A stretch of DNA of 64,000 nucleotides from Desulfobulbaceae bacterium BRH_c16a (GCA_000961725.1 LADS01000013.1:62001-126000), one strand, 5' to 3'. Counted from the stretch's first letter, positions 47,795 through 57,315 are shown. Notes: generated from the sequence alone by a model not told the origin. Numbers and translations: made by a program.

Positions 47795-49681
47795 TCAACG
47801 TAATTCGAGAACCTTGGCTTTGATATTCTCGACTGCAAGGCCTTGATGCGGCAGCTGTTCGGCTATCCCGCCATGACCGATTTTATTCGTCCCCATTCCG
47901 GCATATCGGGGCGTAAGCCCTCTCTCGAGGAGCCAGGTGCCAAAACGCATCCCAAGCCCGGTCTTGGTATTCTGGCTTTCCACCACAAGAACAAAAGGAC
48001 TTTTGCCGACTTTGGCCAGCATCTCCTCGTCGATCACATTCAACGTCGGCTTATTGATAAGACCGACATTCATCCCCTGGGCTCTCAGCTGTTCCACCGC
48101 ATCGAGGCAGCGATACACCATCTCGCCATAGGTGACGATATACCCATCGCTGCCCTCGCGAATAATTTCATCTTTGCCGGGTTCAAAAGAGTAGCCGGCA
48201 TCATAATATTTAGCCCCTTGCTCGTTGAGAATAAATGGGGTCGCGGAACGGGTTGAGAAGAGGAATCGAAGTCCCGCGTCGCCAAATATTTTCTTCATCA
48301 TCGCCCGTAACTGCAGGACATCGGCCGGGAAGTAGAGGCGGGTCAGATCACCCTCGGCGACTGCGTTGTCGGCAAAAAAATTATTGATACCGAAGTGGCA
48401 GGTGTTATCGGCCATATCGTCTATTCCGGAGTGGGAGAAATGGGCGAGGACATTGGCATGGTTGAGACGGGCCATGGTGATCTCGGAGACGACCATTTCC
48501 AGGAAGGCGGAAAATGTGCCGAATATCCCCTGCCTTCCCGGCTCGGAGCCAAAACCTGCGGCAACCGAATAATTATTCCTTTCCATGATCCCGCCGGGAA
48601 CGTACACTTCAGGATGATTCTTGCGAATGTGGTGAAGACCGCATGATCCCTCGAGATCGGAATCGACGACCAGAACGCTTGCAGCCGGATTCTCCATGGT
48701 ATCGAGAATTTCACAGACAACTTTGCCAAAATCGTCGCGAACTTTACCCATTTCCGGAGTACTGCCCAGGTAGGTAACCTTGGTTTTATCAACCGTAAAA
48801 TTTTGCAGCATTTCGACAGCCGCGGTCAGTCCCCTGCCTGTGAGATAATCGACGGCAAGATTGACGGCGATGACATCATGTCCTTTCGGTGACCCTTCGA
48901 TCCCTGGAATACCTACCGCCATAAGCCGCCTGTTGATAAGGGCGACAGGTCCATCGGCAATGAGAGCCTGCCGAATCCGGGCGAACAGGGCATCGATATC
49001 CTCCCCGTCGCCGACGTTCACGGCAAGTCCATGTCCACTCAGCGTCCCGGCAATATCATACCCTTTCATATACCAACTCGGATGACCGGCGATGGTTACG
49101 TCGTTGTCGTCAACGATCAGTTTGACTTTCAGGTTCCTGGCCACCGCATATCGCGCCGCCTCGGCATTGTCTCCTTCCATCTGAGATCCGTCGCTGCCGA
49201 ACATGACCACGGTCTTCGCCGGATCAGCCTCGGCGACTCCGTTGACATAGCTCCACAGATGGCCAAGTCGGCCCGATGAAAAGAACACACCGTTTTTCTC
49301 GTCACGTTCGGGATGACCATACAAGCCTTTATCATATTCACGATAATGCAGCAGGGATTCTGGTCCTTTGAAGCCGTTCAGTACCGCCATCACATATTGA
49401 ATGGCAACCCTGTGGCCCGCTTCATCGAAGTATACCGGGTGAATGGCCGTTGAGCCTTTCATGAAACCATCGACTATCAACATTTCCGGCACGATATCGA
49501 AGGCTCCTCCGGTGTGTCCTCCCAGACCTTTTACATTGGCCAGAGCAGTAAAAAAAACCAGGCTGTCACGTACCAGCTGGATATTGTCGATCAGCGTAAG
49601 ACGCTGCAGATCTGTAAGCTTTTCCTGCTGTGCGTCGAGAATCAAGGGTTTATATTTACTTAAGTCGATTGGAAAATTCAT
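47795..49681 (-). CDS. Transketolase-family protein (divergent, full length)
   Basis: A 628-residue thiamine diphosphate enzyme with N-terminal, pyrimidine-binding and C-terminal domains in one chain. The diphosphate/metal motif reads GSDGSQMEGDN (canonical GDG-x-EGxxxE), the SGHPG segment reads GGHTGGAF, and the GSLGQG segment reads GRLGHLWSY, so it is clearly diverged from TktA. The C-terminal half keeps the transketolase pattern (FSHSGIDDM, GSDGYIVTYGEM). It may be a pentose-phosphate transketolase or act on another ketose or 2-oxo acid. GAGGT precedes the ATG. Monocistronic, followed by a hairpin. Confidence 0.82.
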   Translation of the reverse strand: MNFPIDLSKYKPLILDAQQEKLTDLQRLTLIDNIQLVRDSLVFFTALANVKGLGGHTGGAFDIVPEMLIVDGFMKGSTAIHPVYFDEAGHRVAIQYVMAVLNGFKGPESLLHYREYDKGLYGHPERDEKNGVFFSSGRLGHLWSYVNGVAEADPAKTVVMFGSDGSQMEGDNAEAARYAVARNLKVKLIVDDNDVTIAGHPSWYMKGYDIAGTLSGHGLAVNVGDGEDIDALFARIRQALIADGPVALINRRLMAVGIPGIEGSPKGHDVIAVNLAVDYLTGRGLTAAVEMLQNFTVDKTKVTYLGSTPEMGKVRDDFGKVVCEILDTMENPAASVLVVDSDLEGSCGLHHIRKNHPEVYVPGGIMERNNYSVAAGFGSEPGRQGIFGTFSAFLEMVVSEITMARLNHANVLAHFSHSGIDDMADNTCHFGINNFFADNAVAEGDLTRLYFPADVLQLRAMMKKIFGDAGLRFLFSTRSATPFILNEQGAKYYDAGYSFEPGKDEIIREGSDGYIVTYGEMVYRCLDAVEQLRAQGMNVGLINKPTLNVIDEEMLAKVGKSPFVLVVESQNTKTGLGMRFGTWLLERGLTPRYAGMGTNKIGHGGIAEQLPHQGLAVENIKAKVLELR

Positions 49682-49780
49682 AACTACCTCGAGTGTATGA
49701 GTATGGGGCTCAAAGGAGCGACAGCCTTGCCTCGGGTAACGCTTTGCGGTATCCGAAGTATATTTCTTCCTTGTAAAAAA

Positions 49781-51100
49781 TTATTTTTCCTTATCCTGTG
49801 GCAACACCAGGTTGAGGAGCAATCCCAAGATCCCGGCTAGACCTATTTTCTCGATAGCGAAGGAACCGGCGGTAAATTTCATCCCGCCGATACCGCAGAC
49901 CAGAATCACCGCGACAATAATCAGATTCCTTGGCGTTGTAAGATCCTGGTTCGATTTAACCAGAGTGTTAATGCCAACGACGGTTATCATCCCGAACAGC
50001 AGGATCATTATGCCTCCCATTACCGGAGCCGGTATGGTTGCCAAAAGGGCTCCGATTTTTCCGACAAAAGAGAGGAGAATAGCGACAAGTGCCGCCCAGG
50101 TCATGATTGCCGGGTTATACGCCTTGGTCAAGGCGACGGCGCCGCTGACTTCGGAGTACGTTGTATTGGGCGGGCCTCCGAGCATGGAAGCGACCGAGGT
50201 GGCGATGCCGTCGCCAAGCATGGTATTCTCAATACCGGGATCCTTCACATAGTCTTTTCCGGTAACCGAACCGATCGCAAGAATGTCGCCGAAATGTTCA
50301 ATTGCCGGGGCAATCGCTATGGGTACGATGAACAGGATCGCCTCCCATTTCCATTCAGGCAGGACAAATACCGGCATTGCCAGCCATGCCTTTTCGGCAA
50401 CAGGCGCAAAGGTAATGAGTGCTTTGCCGGTATAATTCTGCAGGACGCCCGGGTCGAAAGCAGCCTGGACCGAAGCGGTGTAACCGACGATATCGAGAAC
50501 GAAAGATGTTGTATACCCGGCCACGATGCCGCAGAGAATCGGCAGGAGTCTCAGCCATCCTTTTCCAATCAAGGCGACCAGAGCAGTGGTGACTAAAGAA
50601 ACCCCGGCGACGATCATTGCCGTTTTTTCAGGAACGAGCCACGCCGAACCGTCACCTGTTCGGCCCATTGCCATATGCACAGCGACCGGGGCCAGCACCA
50701 GTCCGATAACCATGATAACCGGACCGGTAACCACCGCCGGCAGATATCTGTGCAGAAATCCCGCACCGAAAAAGCGGATGGCAAGACTCAAGAGAATATA
50801 CATGAAACCCGCCGCCGTCAGACCACAGAGGGTGGCTGGAATTCCCCAGGTCTGCACACCATAAATAATAGGTGCAATAAATGCAAAGGAAGAGGCAAGG
50901 AATACCGGAACCTTGCCTTTGGTGATAACCTGAAAAAGCAGGGTGCCGATTCCGGCGGTAAAGAGGGCGACATTCGGATCGAGCCCGGTCAGAATGGGAA
51001 CCAGGACCAGTGCGCCGAAGGCGACAAAGAGCATCTGCGCACCCAGCAGACTGTCTCCCAGGCGAAACTGATAGTTAGAATTCGGTGTTACTTCGGACAT
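49781..51100 (-). CDS. uraA: Uracil/xanthine permease (NCS2 family)
   Basis: A 439-residue NCS2 transporter with about 12-14 helices. QMLFVAFGALVLVPILTGLDP near the N-terminus, LPAVVTGPVIMVIGL and the AIEHFGDILAIG motif with the substrate/proton glutamate, followed by GDGIATSVASMLGGPPNTTYSE, are typical of UraA. It imports uracil with protons. It lies 118 bases after upp on the same strand, so uptake and phosphoribosylation are linked. Confidence 0.93.
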   Translation of the reverse strand: MSEVTPNSNYQFRLGDSLLGAQMLFVAFGALVLVPILTGLDPNVALFTAGIGTLLFQVITKGKVPVFLASSFAFIAPIIYGVQTWGIPATLCGLTAAGFMYILLSLAIRFFGAGFLHRYLPAVVTGPVIMVIGLVLAPVAVHMAMGRTGDGSAWLVPEKTAMIVAGVSLVTTALVALIGKGWLRLLPILCGIVAGYTTSFVLDIVGYTASVQAAFDPGVLQNYTGKALITFAPVAEKAWLAMPVFVLPEWKWEAILFIVPIAIAPAIEHFGDILAIGSVTGKDYVKDPGIENTMLGDGIATSVASMLGGPPNTTYSEVSGAVALTKAYNPAIMTWAALVAILLSFVGKIGALLATIPAPVMGGIMILLFGMITVVGINTLVKSNQDLTTPRNLIIVAVILVCGIGGMKFTAGSFAIEKIGLAGILGLLLNLVLPQDKEK

Positions 51101-51218
51101 GCTGAAATCTCCTCGACGTATCTATATATAAACTCATTTTTTCCAATCGATTGCAAACACAACTCTGCTGTTTTTGTGCTTTTTGCAAAAAAATCTACAG
51201 AGACGGCGGCGGTTTTCT

Positions 51219-51845
51219 TTATTTTGTTCCGAAGATTTTATCGCCGGCATCACCCAGACCCGGCAGGATGTATCCCATTTCATTTAATCCCTGGTCAACT
51301 GCAGCGACATAGATATCCACATCGGGATGGGCCTCGGTCACTCTCTTTATTCCCTCCGGTGCAGCCACCAGAAAGAGTCCTTTGACAGTTAAGCATCCGG
51401 CATTTTTCAAGGTTTCTATGGTAGCCAGCAGTGTACCGCCGGTTGCCAGCATCGGATCGAGAATCAGGGCAACCCGCTCCTTGATGTCATTGGCTGTCTT
51501 GACGTAATATTCCACCGGCTGAAGCGTTTCTTCATTTCGGTAATAGCCCACCACGCTGACTTTGGCGGAAGGAATAAGATCGATAACGCCGTTCATCATT
51601 CCCAGACCGGCCCGAAGAATGGGCACGATAGTTATCTTCTTGCCTTTCAGCTCATCTACCTCAACAGGTCCTGCCCATCCCTGGATGGTCTTTTTCTGGG
51701 TGGGCAGATCCTTTGCCGCTTCGTAAGTCAACAGGCGGGCAACCTCGGAAGAAAGATCACGAAAATCTTTTGTCGATATATCATGTCGGCGCATAAGACC
51801 GAGCTTGTGTTTGATGAGTGGATGATCTGCGACATGGACAGCCAT
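51219..51845 (-). CDS. upp: Uracil phosphoribosyltransferase
   Basis: A 208-residue Upp of standard length. [18 protein letters not shown] opens the protein, [12 protein letters not shown] contacts [14 protein letters not shown] is the PRPP loop and [13 protein letters not shown] is the invariant C-terminal uracil-binding end. It makes UMP from uracil and PRPP. The ATG at 51845 has GAGGAG eight bases upstream and removes a 28-residue unconserved extension. First gene of the upp-uraA operon. Confidence 0.96.
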   Translation of the reverse strand: MAVHVADHPLIKHKLGLMRRHDISTKDFRDLSSEVARLLTYEAAKDLPTQKKTIQGWAGPVEVDELKGKKITIVPILRAGLGMMNGVIDLIPSAKVSVVGYYRNEETLQPVEYYVKTANDIKERVALILDPMLATGGTLLATIETLKNAGCLTVKGLFLVAAPEGIKRVTEAHPDVDIYVAAVDQGLNEMGYILPGLGDAGDKIFGTK

Positions 51846-52379
51846 AAGAGTCTCCTCAGGATGGTTAACGATGCATTTTTCCGGCAGTGTCACCGGATTA
51901 TTTTCCTTATTTTCAGCAATTTGCTGCATTTCGTGGGCGTGTCGTCTTTCTCCACCCTGTTGAAAACGGTCTTCCCCCTGAAGTTTTCACGACTCCCTCT
52001 TTTAAAGAATATTGGCGAAAAAAGCTAGGGATTTCCCCTGGCTGAAACATGCTATTGGTCCTGGTCAGGACTGCTCAAAACTTCCACCTATTTATTATTA
52101 TTTCAAAATGTTATCTTAACAAAACAACACTGGAATCATTGAACGGAACCTGGTCCCGCGCCCCCTCCCGACATTTTCTGCGACCTTAAAAGAAGGAAAT
52201 ATCGGGAAACCCGTCCGATTTATTCATTTTCATGATTTTTATCATAAGCAGTATTGATTTGAAGGCTTCCGGTATGTTATTATTAAATCGATGTTCATCT
52301 TGCGCATGTTCAGGAAGATTCTCTATTATGGCCATTGCTCAAGACTATCTCTATCGCCTTCAATCCAAAAGGAGAGATC
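51846..52379. other. Divergent intergenic region, upp / CBS protein
   Basis: 534 bases without a supported gene. AT-rich around 52220-52290 with several A/T tracts that suit a rightward promoter for the CBS gene. I looked for a pyrimidine-responsive leader (PyrR-like or uracil attenuator) in front of upp and did not see a convincing one. Confidence 0.45.
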
Positions 52380-52847
52380 ATGAAAGTCAAAGACATCATG
52401 GAACCGATAAAAAACTGGTTGACCCCGGAAATGTCCGTGCGTGAAGCCATCCACGTCATGCAAAGGACCAAGCGCGGGCACGGTCTCTCCGTTAACGGCA
52501 TCGTCGTGCTCGACGGCGCCATGAACCTCGTCGGCATTGTTTCAACCAAGGACATTCTGCGGATCATAATCCCCTCCCATGTTTTCTTTGAAGAGCGGCA
52601 TTCCGATTTTTTGTGGGACTCGATTCGCAAAGAAAAATCGGCAATAGCCGAGTCGACCAAAGTCAGCAAGATTATGACGGAGGATGTCCGGGTTATCTCC
52701 GCCGAAGAGAGCCTGCTGCGTTGTGCAGACATGCTGCTCACGGAACAGATCAGACGCTTGCCGGTAAAAAGAGATGACGGCAAGGTTGTCGGGGTTGTCT
52801 ACCTGAGGGATGTTTATAATGCCCTGACCAGGCTCTTGCTCGATTAG
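52380..52847 (+). CDS. Tandem CBS-domain protein
   Basis: A 155-residue stand-alone pair of CBS domains. The first begins KVKDIMEPIKNWLTPEMSVREAIHVM and ends LVGIVSTKDILR; the second begins VSKIMTEDVRVISAEESLLRCADML and ends VVGVVYLRDVYNAL. Such modules bind adenine nucleotides and act as energy or ion sensors. GGAGA precedes the ATG; the open frame begins 15 codons earlier. No partner gene is evident. Confidence 0.88.
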   Translation: MKVKDIMEPIKNWLTPEMSVREAIHVMQRTKRGHGLSVNGIVVLDGAMNLVGIVSTKDILRIIIPSHVFFEERHSDFLWDSIRKEKSAIAESTKVSKIMTEDVRVISAEESLLRCADMLLTEQIRRLPVKRDDGKVVGVVYLRDVYNALTRLLLD

Positions 52848-52930
52848 CCGGACCGACTTTTCCACACCCATTTCGGCTTATGTTGCAGCTTTGCCCGGGC
52901 AAATACTCGGCCGCCCATTTATGCAATGGT

Positions 52931-53266
52931 TTAATCGACGCTATCAGGCAGATATTCCTTGCGTAAAGGAGAAAACACCTCGAGAGCAACCGAATCCTCG
53001 GCGATCTCGGCACCATGTCTCACTCCGCTGCCAATGCACCAGCTGTCGCCGGGAGACACATCGTATACAACCTCGCCGATTGTCAATTTCATCCGCCCGC
53101 TCACCAGATAACCGGTCTGCTCGTGGGGGTGGTCATGCACAGGGAGAATGGCGCCCCGGTGCATCCTGAACTCAACCATCAAGGTCTTCTCGCCATAAAC
53201 CAGTGTCTTTTGCCCGAGTCCTTCCAAGGCATGCCTGTACCCGATTTCACTCTGCTTCCCGAACAC
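52931..53266 (-). CDS. Small cupin-domain protein
   Basis: A 111-residue single-domain cupin. HDHPHEQTGYLVSGRMKLTIG is cupin motif 1 (two His and a Glu as metal ligands) and PGDSWCIGSGVRHGAEI motif 2. Function unknown. The start is GTG at 53266 with AGGTGAG upstream. Just before it on the same strand lies the C-terminal remnant of another frame (53270-53359), so it may once have been the second gene of an operon. Confidence 0.82.
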   Translation of the reverse strand: MFGKQSEIGYRHALEGLGQKTLVYGEKTLMVEFRMHRGAILPVHDHPHEQTGYLVSGRMKLTIGEVVYDVSPGDSWCIGSGVRHGAEIAEDSVALEVFSPLRKEYLPDSVD

Positions 53267-53269
53267 TTC

Positions 53270-53359
53270 TCACCTCATCCTTTTCAAGGCATAATCGCCA
53301 ATCTCCGACAGATAACGCATCTTGTACTCCCGAGGGGTATTCGCGGCAATCAGAAACAG
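53270..53359 (-). pseudogene. C-terminal remnant of an unidentified gene
   Basis: A minus-strand frame of 29 codons after an in-frame stop ends two bases into the leader of the cupin gene. It reads AANTPREYKMRYLSEIGDYA then LKRMR-stop, which has the look of a real protein tail, but there is no start codon or upstream coding sequence. The parent family is not recognised. Confidence 0.35.
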
Positions 53360-53593
53360 TCACATCACGCGAAAAGTGAAGATCAGGCTTATTCGGCGAT
53401 ACAAGAGAAGGCGGATTTTTCAGAATACCCCGAAAAGAAAAACTTGCGTGATACGGAGTTACAGGATAGCATTTCCTGTAACCGTTCACCAGCACCCCAT
53501 TTTCGTCCGATCAGGCCACCTCACATAGCCAACTATAGCTCGGCGACCTGCTTGAACGAACCTGAAGCACTGGATGAACGGTTACAGATCCGG

Positions 53594-53638
53594 GTTATGC
53601 AGTCTTTTGATGTGTTCCGGTGAACGATTACCATTTCC
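53594..53638. repeat. 45-bp repeat, copy 1
   Basis: Matches 58766-58810 at 43 of 45 positions. Flanking sequences on both sides are unrelated between the copies. Here it lies in non-coding sequence; the single C-to-T change at the position after GTTCCGG creates TGA in the frame that is open in copy 2. Confidence 0.85.
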
Positions 53639-53767
53639 TGTAACTTCTCTTTCTCATAATCTCCCATTTTTCATTGTGCCCTCACTCTCAGGAACTGCCG
53701 GCTGCAAGCACGGATCGTTCCCCGAAAATCTTTCATTTCAATGGCCGGGAAAGCCGCACGATACAGT

Positions 53768-55291
53768 ATGAAAACCGGTTTATCCGTCAGTAGACCAATC
53801 CGCCTCAAAATATTTGCCGTCAGCTTGTTGCCGATTATCGCCTTGGTGATGGTGGCGATAATCAACTCCCGGCACCTCAATGCATTGGGCCAAAGTGCCG
53901 AACGTATCATGTCGCGCAATTACTCCAGCATCAAGGCGGCCGAACAGGCGCGCCAGGTGCTGGAAGAAAATCGTAACCAGGTGCTGGCCTTCATGTTCAG
54001 GAAAGAATCGGGAGCACTCGCCAATCTGGAGCTGGATAAACTGGCCGGAGCACTGGCGATCTGCCGGGCTCACGTCGCCGAAAGCGGTGAAAATCTCATT
54101 GTCGATGCACTCTCGGAAAATTACCGGCGCTACAGCGACATCATCGCCTCCATGAGCCGGTCGGTCGGGCTCTTTCCGACCGAGGATTTCATGATTCTGA
54201 CGTCCAACCTCATGGACAGCATCAATGATCTGGTGGAAGTCAACGAACGCGGTATGGAGCGAGCCGAACAGGAGACCAGAATGCTTGCTGCGCGCGCCCA
54301 ACGTCATTCGCTGCTCTTTCTTCTTGCCACTATCGTCCTGATCATCCTCTTAAGCTATGGCCTGTCGTTCCGCGTGGCACAGCCGATCAGGCAGCTTGCG
54401 CTGCGTTTGGCAGCGAGCCGCCAGGGCGGAGACAGGTACCCCTACCTGCCGGTGCGCAGCGATGATGAAATAGGTCTTCTTACCGATGAATTCAACCGTC
54501 TCTTCAAAAGCCTCGCCGATTATGATCAGCACAACGCGGCTATTCTGGCAGCCGAGAAACTGAAAGTCCGGCATGCCGAGAAGGCTAAATCCCGTTTTAT
54601 TGCCGACCTGTCGCATCAATTGAAAACCCCCATGACTTCCCTGGCCATGAGCGTCAACCTGCTCCATGAAAAGAGGCATAAACTCAGTAGCGAGCACGTG
54701 GCCGTCCTCCTGGAAACAGCCAAAGAAGACTGCGGCCGCATGGCCAGCCTGCTCAATGAACTGCTGGACATAACCCGGCTCGAGGCCATGATTAAACCGG
54801 CCGTGCGAGAAAAACTGGATGTGCTTGACCTGCTCCACGAGTGCTTGAAACCGCTGCAGAAGCTTGCCGAAGAAACAGGCGTCCGCCTGGTCCTTGACGC
54901 CAGACCCGATCTCCCGCATATCCAACTGGAATCCCGTCGTTTTTCCTGGGTTTTGACCAATCTGGTCGGCAATGCCCTGCGCTATACCGACAGAGGCGGA
55001 TTGATTGCCGTTACGGTCGAGCGGCGGCAGGGATTCTTTTATTTTCAATGCAGCGACGACGGTTGCGGCATAGATCCGCAAAACCTGCCTCACATCTTCG
55101 AGCGCTATACCCAGTTTTCCGAACGGGCGAAATCAGGGACAATCGGGCTGGGCCTGGCTATCGTCAAAGAGATCATCGAGCAGCACGGCGGTGACATTAT
55201 CGCCGAAAGCCTACCCGGCCAAGGCACCACCTTCACATTTTGGATCCCGGAACATCTGGAGGAATTCGATGCAAAGAGCTCTACTGATTGA
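53768..55291 (+). CDS. KinB-like sensor histidine kinase
   Basis: A 507-residue sensor kinase. Helices at about 14-34 and 180-200 flank a helical periplasmic domain of about 145 residues. HAMP covers about 200-255 (VRSDDEIGLLTDEFNRLF). His283 lies in DLSHQLKTPMTSL, and the ATPase domain has LVGNALRYTDRG, DDGCGID and GTIGLGLAIV. The architecture and the paired sigma-54 regulator match Pseudomonas KinB/AlgB. The stop overlaps the regulator start by 23 bases. The start may instead be the ATG at 53741; neither has a strong ribosome site. Confidence 0.9.
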   Translation: MKTGLSVSRPIRLKIFAVSLLPIIALVMVAIINSRHLNALGQSAERIMSRNYSSIKAAEQARQVLEENRNQVLAFMFRKESGALANLELDKLAGALAICRAHVAESGENLIVDALSENYRRYSDIIASMSRSVGLFPTEDFMILTSNLMDSINDLVEVNERGMERAEQETRMLAARAQRHSLLFLLATIVLIILLSYGLSFRVAQPIRQLALRLAASRQGGDRYPYLPVRSDDEIGLLTDEFNRLFKSLADYDQHNAAILAAEKLKVRHAEKAKSRFIADLSHQLKTPMTSLAMSVNLLHEKRHKLSSEHVAVLLETAKEDCGRMASLLNELLDITRLEAMIKPAVREKLDVLDLLHECLKPLQKLAEETGVRLVLDARPDLPHIQLESRRFSWVLTNLVGNALRYTDRGGLIAVTVERRQGFFYFQCSDDGCGIDPQNLPHIFERYTQFSERAKSGTIGLGLAIVKEIIEQHGGDIIAESLPGQGTTFTFWIPEHLEEFDAKSSTD

Positions 55292-56594
55292 CGATGACCG
55301 CAATATCGTCCAGACACTTGAAATATATCTCGAAGAAAAAGGGTTTGCAGTCGCTTCGGCCGGTTCGGCCAGGGAAGGTATAGTTCGTTTTCAGGATTAT
55401 CGGCCCGATCTGGTCCTCCTTGACCTGCGACTCCCCGATCAGGATGGCCTTGAAGTCCTGCGTGAGATTGTGGCGAGCGGCATACCCACCCAGGTAATCA
55501 TCATCACCGCCCATGCCGCGATAGAGACAGCCGTCAGCGCCGTCAAAATGGGTGCCTTCGATTATCTGCCTAAACCATTCGTGCCCAGTCAGCTCGACCT
55601 GCTGCTCGAAAAAATCGGGCAATTCAAGGCGCTGAAAAAAGAAATCGCGCGATTAAAAGGTATTTTCCAGGAAGGGGATCTCCTGACATCCAGCCGCCGC
55701 ATGCGACAGGTGCTGACCACAGCCCGGCAGGCCGCAGAGTCCAATGCCATTGTTCTGATCTGCGGCGAAAGCGGCACCGGCAAGGGTTTGCTCGCGCGTC
55801 TTATGCATAAATGGAGCCAGCGTGCGCGGGGACCTTTTATCACTGTGGATTGTGCAGGCTTGCAGGAAAACCTGCTGGAAAGCGATCTTTTCGGCCATAT
55901 CAAAGGAGCTTTTACCGGAGCCGTGCGGGACAAAATAGGCAAACTGAGCCTGGCCGAAAAAGGCACCCTGTTTCTCGATGAGGTCTCCGAGATCCCCCCG
56001 CTTGTACAGGGCAAGCTGCTTCGGTTCTTACAGCAACGCGAATACGAGCGAGTGGGCGATACCCATACCTTCACTGTGGATGCCCGGGTAATTGCCGCCT
56101 CCAACAAGGATCTGGAGGAGCTGGTACGCGATGGAATCTTCCGTCAGGACCTCTATTTTCGGCTGAAAGTTGTCGAGATTTTCCTCCCGCCGCTGCGTGA
56201 GCGTCCCGAAGATATTCCATTACTGGTCGAACATTACATGCTCCGCTACGCTCAGCTCAACACCAAGCAGGTAAAAGGAATTGAGGAGGCAACCGTGCAG
56301 CATATGCAGAGCTACCCGTGGCCAGGAAATGTACGCGAGCTTGTAAACGCCATTGAGCGGGCTTTAATCCTCTCACCCCATCCCAGATTGCGAGTCCGCG
56401 ATCTTCCGCCGCATATTGCCAATTACCGGCAAACCCCGGCGAACGAAGTCTGCCTGGCAAGTATTGCCGAAATGGAAAAGAGGCACATTCAAGAGGTCGT
56501 TTTGCGCACCCACTCCCTGGAAGAAGCTGCGCGGGTATTAGGCATAAATGCCGCGACGCTGTGGCGCAAACGCAAGCAGTACCACCTGGATTAA
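55269..56594 (+). CDS. AlgB/NtrC-family sigma-54 response regulator
   Basis: A 441-residue enhancer-binding protein. The receiver has Asp52 (LLDLRLPDQDG) and Lys in YLPKPF. The AAA+ domain has Walker A GESGTGKG near 168, the sigma-54 contact loop GAFTGA at 213-218 and Walker B TLFLDEVSEIP. A Fis-type helix-turn-helix ends the protein (SLEEAARVLGINAATLWRKRKQ). It should drive sigma-54 promoters when phosphorylated by the overlapping kinase. No clear -24/-12 target is adjacent. A terminator directly follows. Confidence 0.94.
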   Translation: MQRALLIDDDRNIVQTLEIYLEEKGFAVASAGSAREGIVRFQDYRPDLVLLDLRLPDQDGLEVLREIVASGIPTQVIIITAHAAIETAVSAVKMGAFDYLPKPFVPSQLDLLLEKIGQFKALKKEIARLKGIFQEGDLLTSSRRMRQVLTTARQAAESNAIVLICGESGTGKGLLARLMHKWSQRARGPFITVDCAGLQENLLESDLFGHIKGAFTGAVRDKIGKLSLAEKGTLFLDEVSEIPPLVQGKLLRFLQQREYERVGDTHTFTVDARVIAASNKDLEELVRDGIFRQDLYFRLKVVEIFLPPLRERPEDIPLLVEHYMLRYAQLNTKQVKGIEEATVQHMQSYPWPGNVRELVNAIERALILSPHPRLRVRDLPPHIANYRQTPANEVCLASIAEMEKRHIQEVVLRTHSLEEAARVLGINAATLWRKRKQYHLD

Positions 56595-56627
56595 AGGTCG
56601 TGCAATCTGCACGACCTTTACTTTTTT
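56594..56627 (+). terminator. Rho-independent terminator of the kinase/sigma-54 regulator operon
   Basis: AAGGTCGTGCA (56594-56604) pairs with TGCACGACCTT (56608-56618) around a three-base loop and is followed by TACTTTTTT. It starts within the stop codon of the regulator gene. Confidence 0.85.
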
Positions 56628-56649
56628 GAGTCGCGGTCAAAAGGGATCG

Positions 56650-57048
56650 TCACGCTCCTTGCCCTATTGAATTGTCCGAAACATCAGACCTCTCCGTTCT
56701 TTGACGCTCATCCTCCATTTTTTCAGCAGCAGAGCATAAAGCATCGTATGCCGCTGCTCGCTTTGGAATGCGCATCATCAAAAGGATGACCACACCGGCC
56801 GCTAATATTGAAAACGCGACCGTGGTGTCGAAGGAGGTGAGCGAATCACCATTTACCCACATCGCCTCCCCTATGAGCATCGGCCCCATGACCATCCCGC
56901 CAATGGAGAGGGGGATGATAAATGATCCCATGATTATCTCACTTGTCCATTTAGGCTTTCCGGGATTTCGGGAGCCAAGATAGCAGATGGCGATAATGAT
57001 GAATCCGGCAACGGTTAAAATTGATCCGATAATAAGTCTGGTACCCAT
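56650..57048 (-). CDS. Small membrane protein, unknown
   Basis: A 132-residue protein with three predicted helices (about 5-24, 36-60 and 76-95) and a charged cytoplasmic tail of about 35 residues (AAEKMEDERQRTERSD). Not recognised. GAGGT precedes the ATG at eleven bases. It converges on the sigma-54 regulator gene and its upstream region contains the 105-base palindrome. Confidence 0.65.
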   Translation of the reverse strand: MGTRLIIGSILTVAGFIIIAICYLGSRNPGKPKWTSEIIMGSFIIPLSIGGMVMGPMLIGEAMWVNGDSLTSFDTTVAFSILAAGVVILLMMRIPKRAAAYDALCSAAEKMEDERQRTERSDVSDNSIGQGA

Positions 57049-57102
57049 GTGGCAACCTCATAAGAAGGGGAAAACACTCCCCGTTTGTTCACCGAAAGGA
57101 TC

Positions 57103-57207
57103 GGCGGTCCCGGCTGTCCCCTTGCATCGGCACTATCTCGGTGCGATGCGGGGATATTCAGCCTGTCATGCGAAACTGATCCTTCACACTGCAAGGCCGG
57201 GACCGCC
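57103..57207. repeat. 105-base nested palindrome
   Basis: GGCGGTCCCGGC (57103-57114) is a perfect inverted partner of GCCGGGACCGCC (57196-57207), and CTTGCA (57121-57126) of TGCAAG (57190-57195). A second hairpin is nested inside: TCCCCTTGCATCGGCAC against GTGCGATGCGGGGA (57117-57164). It lacks the ATATTCCGAGGAT core of repeats A and B, so it is a separate element or structured RNA. Confidence 0.65.
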
Positions 57208-57315
57208 TGGACAACCAACTCATTATCAGTAAAATTCCAAAGACATACGATGACAGGGAAGAATGAGCAAGAGAGGATGGAATTGCATTTTTCAATGCAA
57301 AGAGCAAATACAGGA

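Larger units (their letters stand above)
53267..53767. other. Decayed accessory stretch with repeats
   Basis: About 500 bases without an intact gene. It holds a 29-codon gene remnant (53270-53359), an inverted 13-base pair CTGTAACCGTTCA (53474-53486) and TGAACGGTTACAG (53574-53586), a repeated CATTTCCTGTAAC (53469-53481 and 53632-53644) and one copy of the 45-bp repeat. The mixture looks like scars of past rearrangement. Confidence 0.5.

Noticed and set aside
53594..53644. Integron attC site
   Set aside because: The element begins with GTTA and ends with TAAC, the reverse of the attC arrangement, and there is no integrase gene.
57111..57214. Third copy of the repeat A/B family
   Set aside because: GGCTGTCC and GGACAACC occur near the ends of this palindrome, but the shared core ATATTCCGAGGAT is absent and the arms do not align with A or B.
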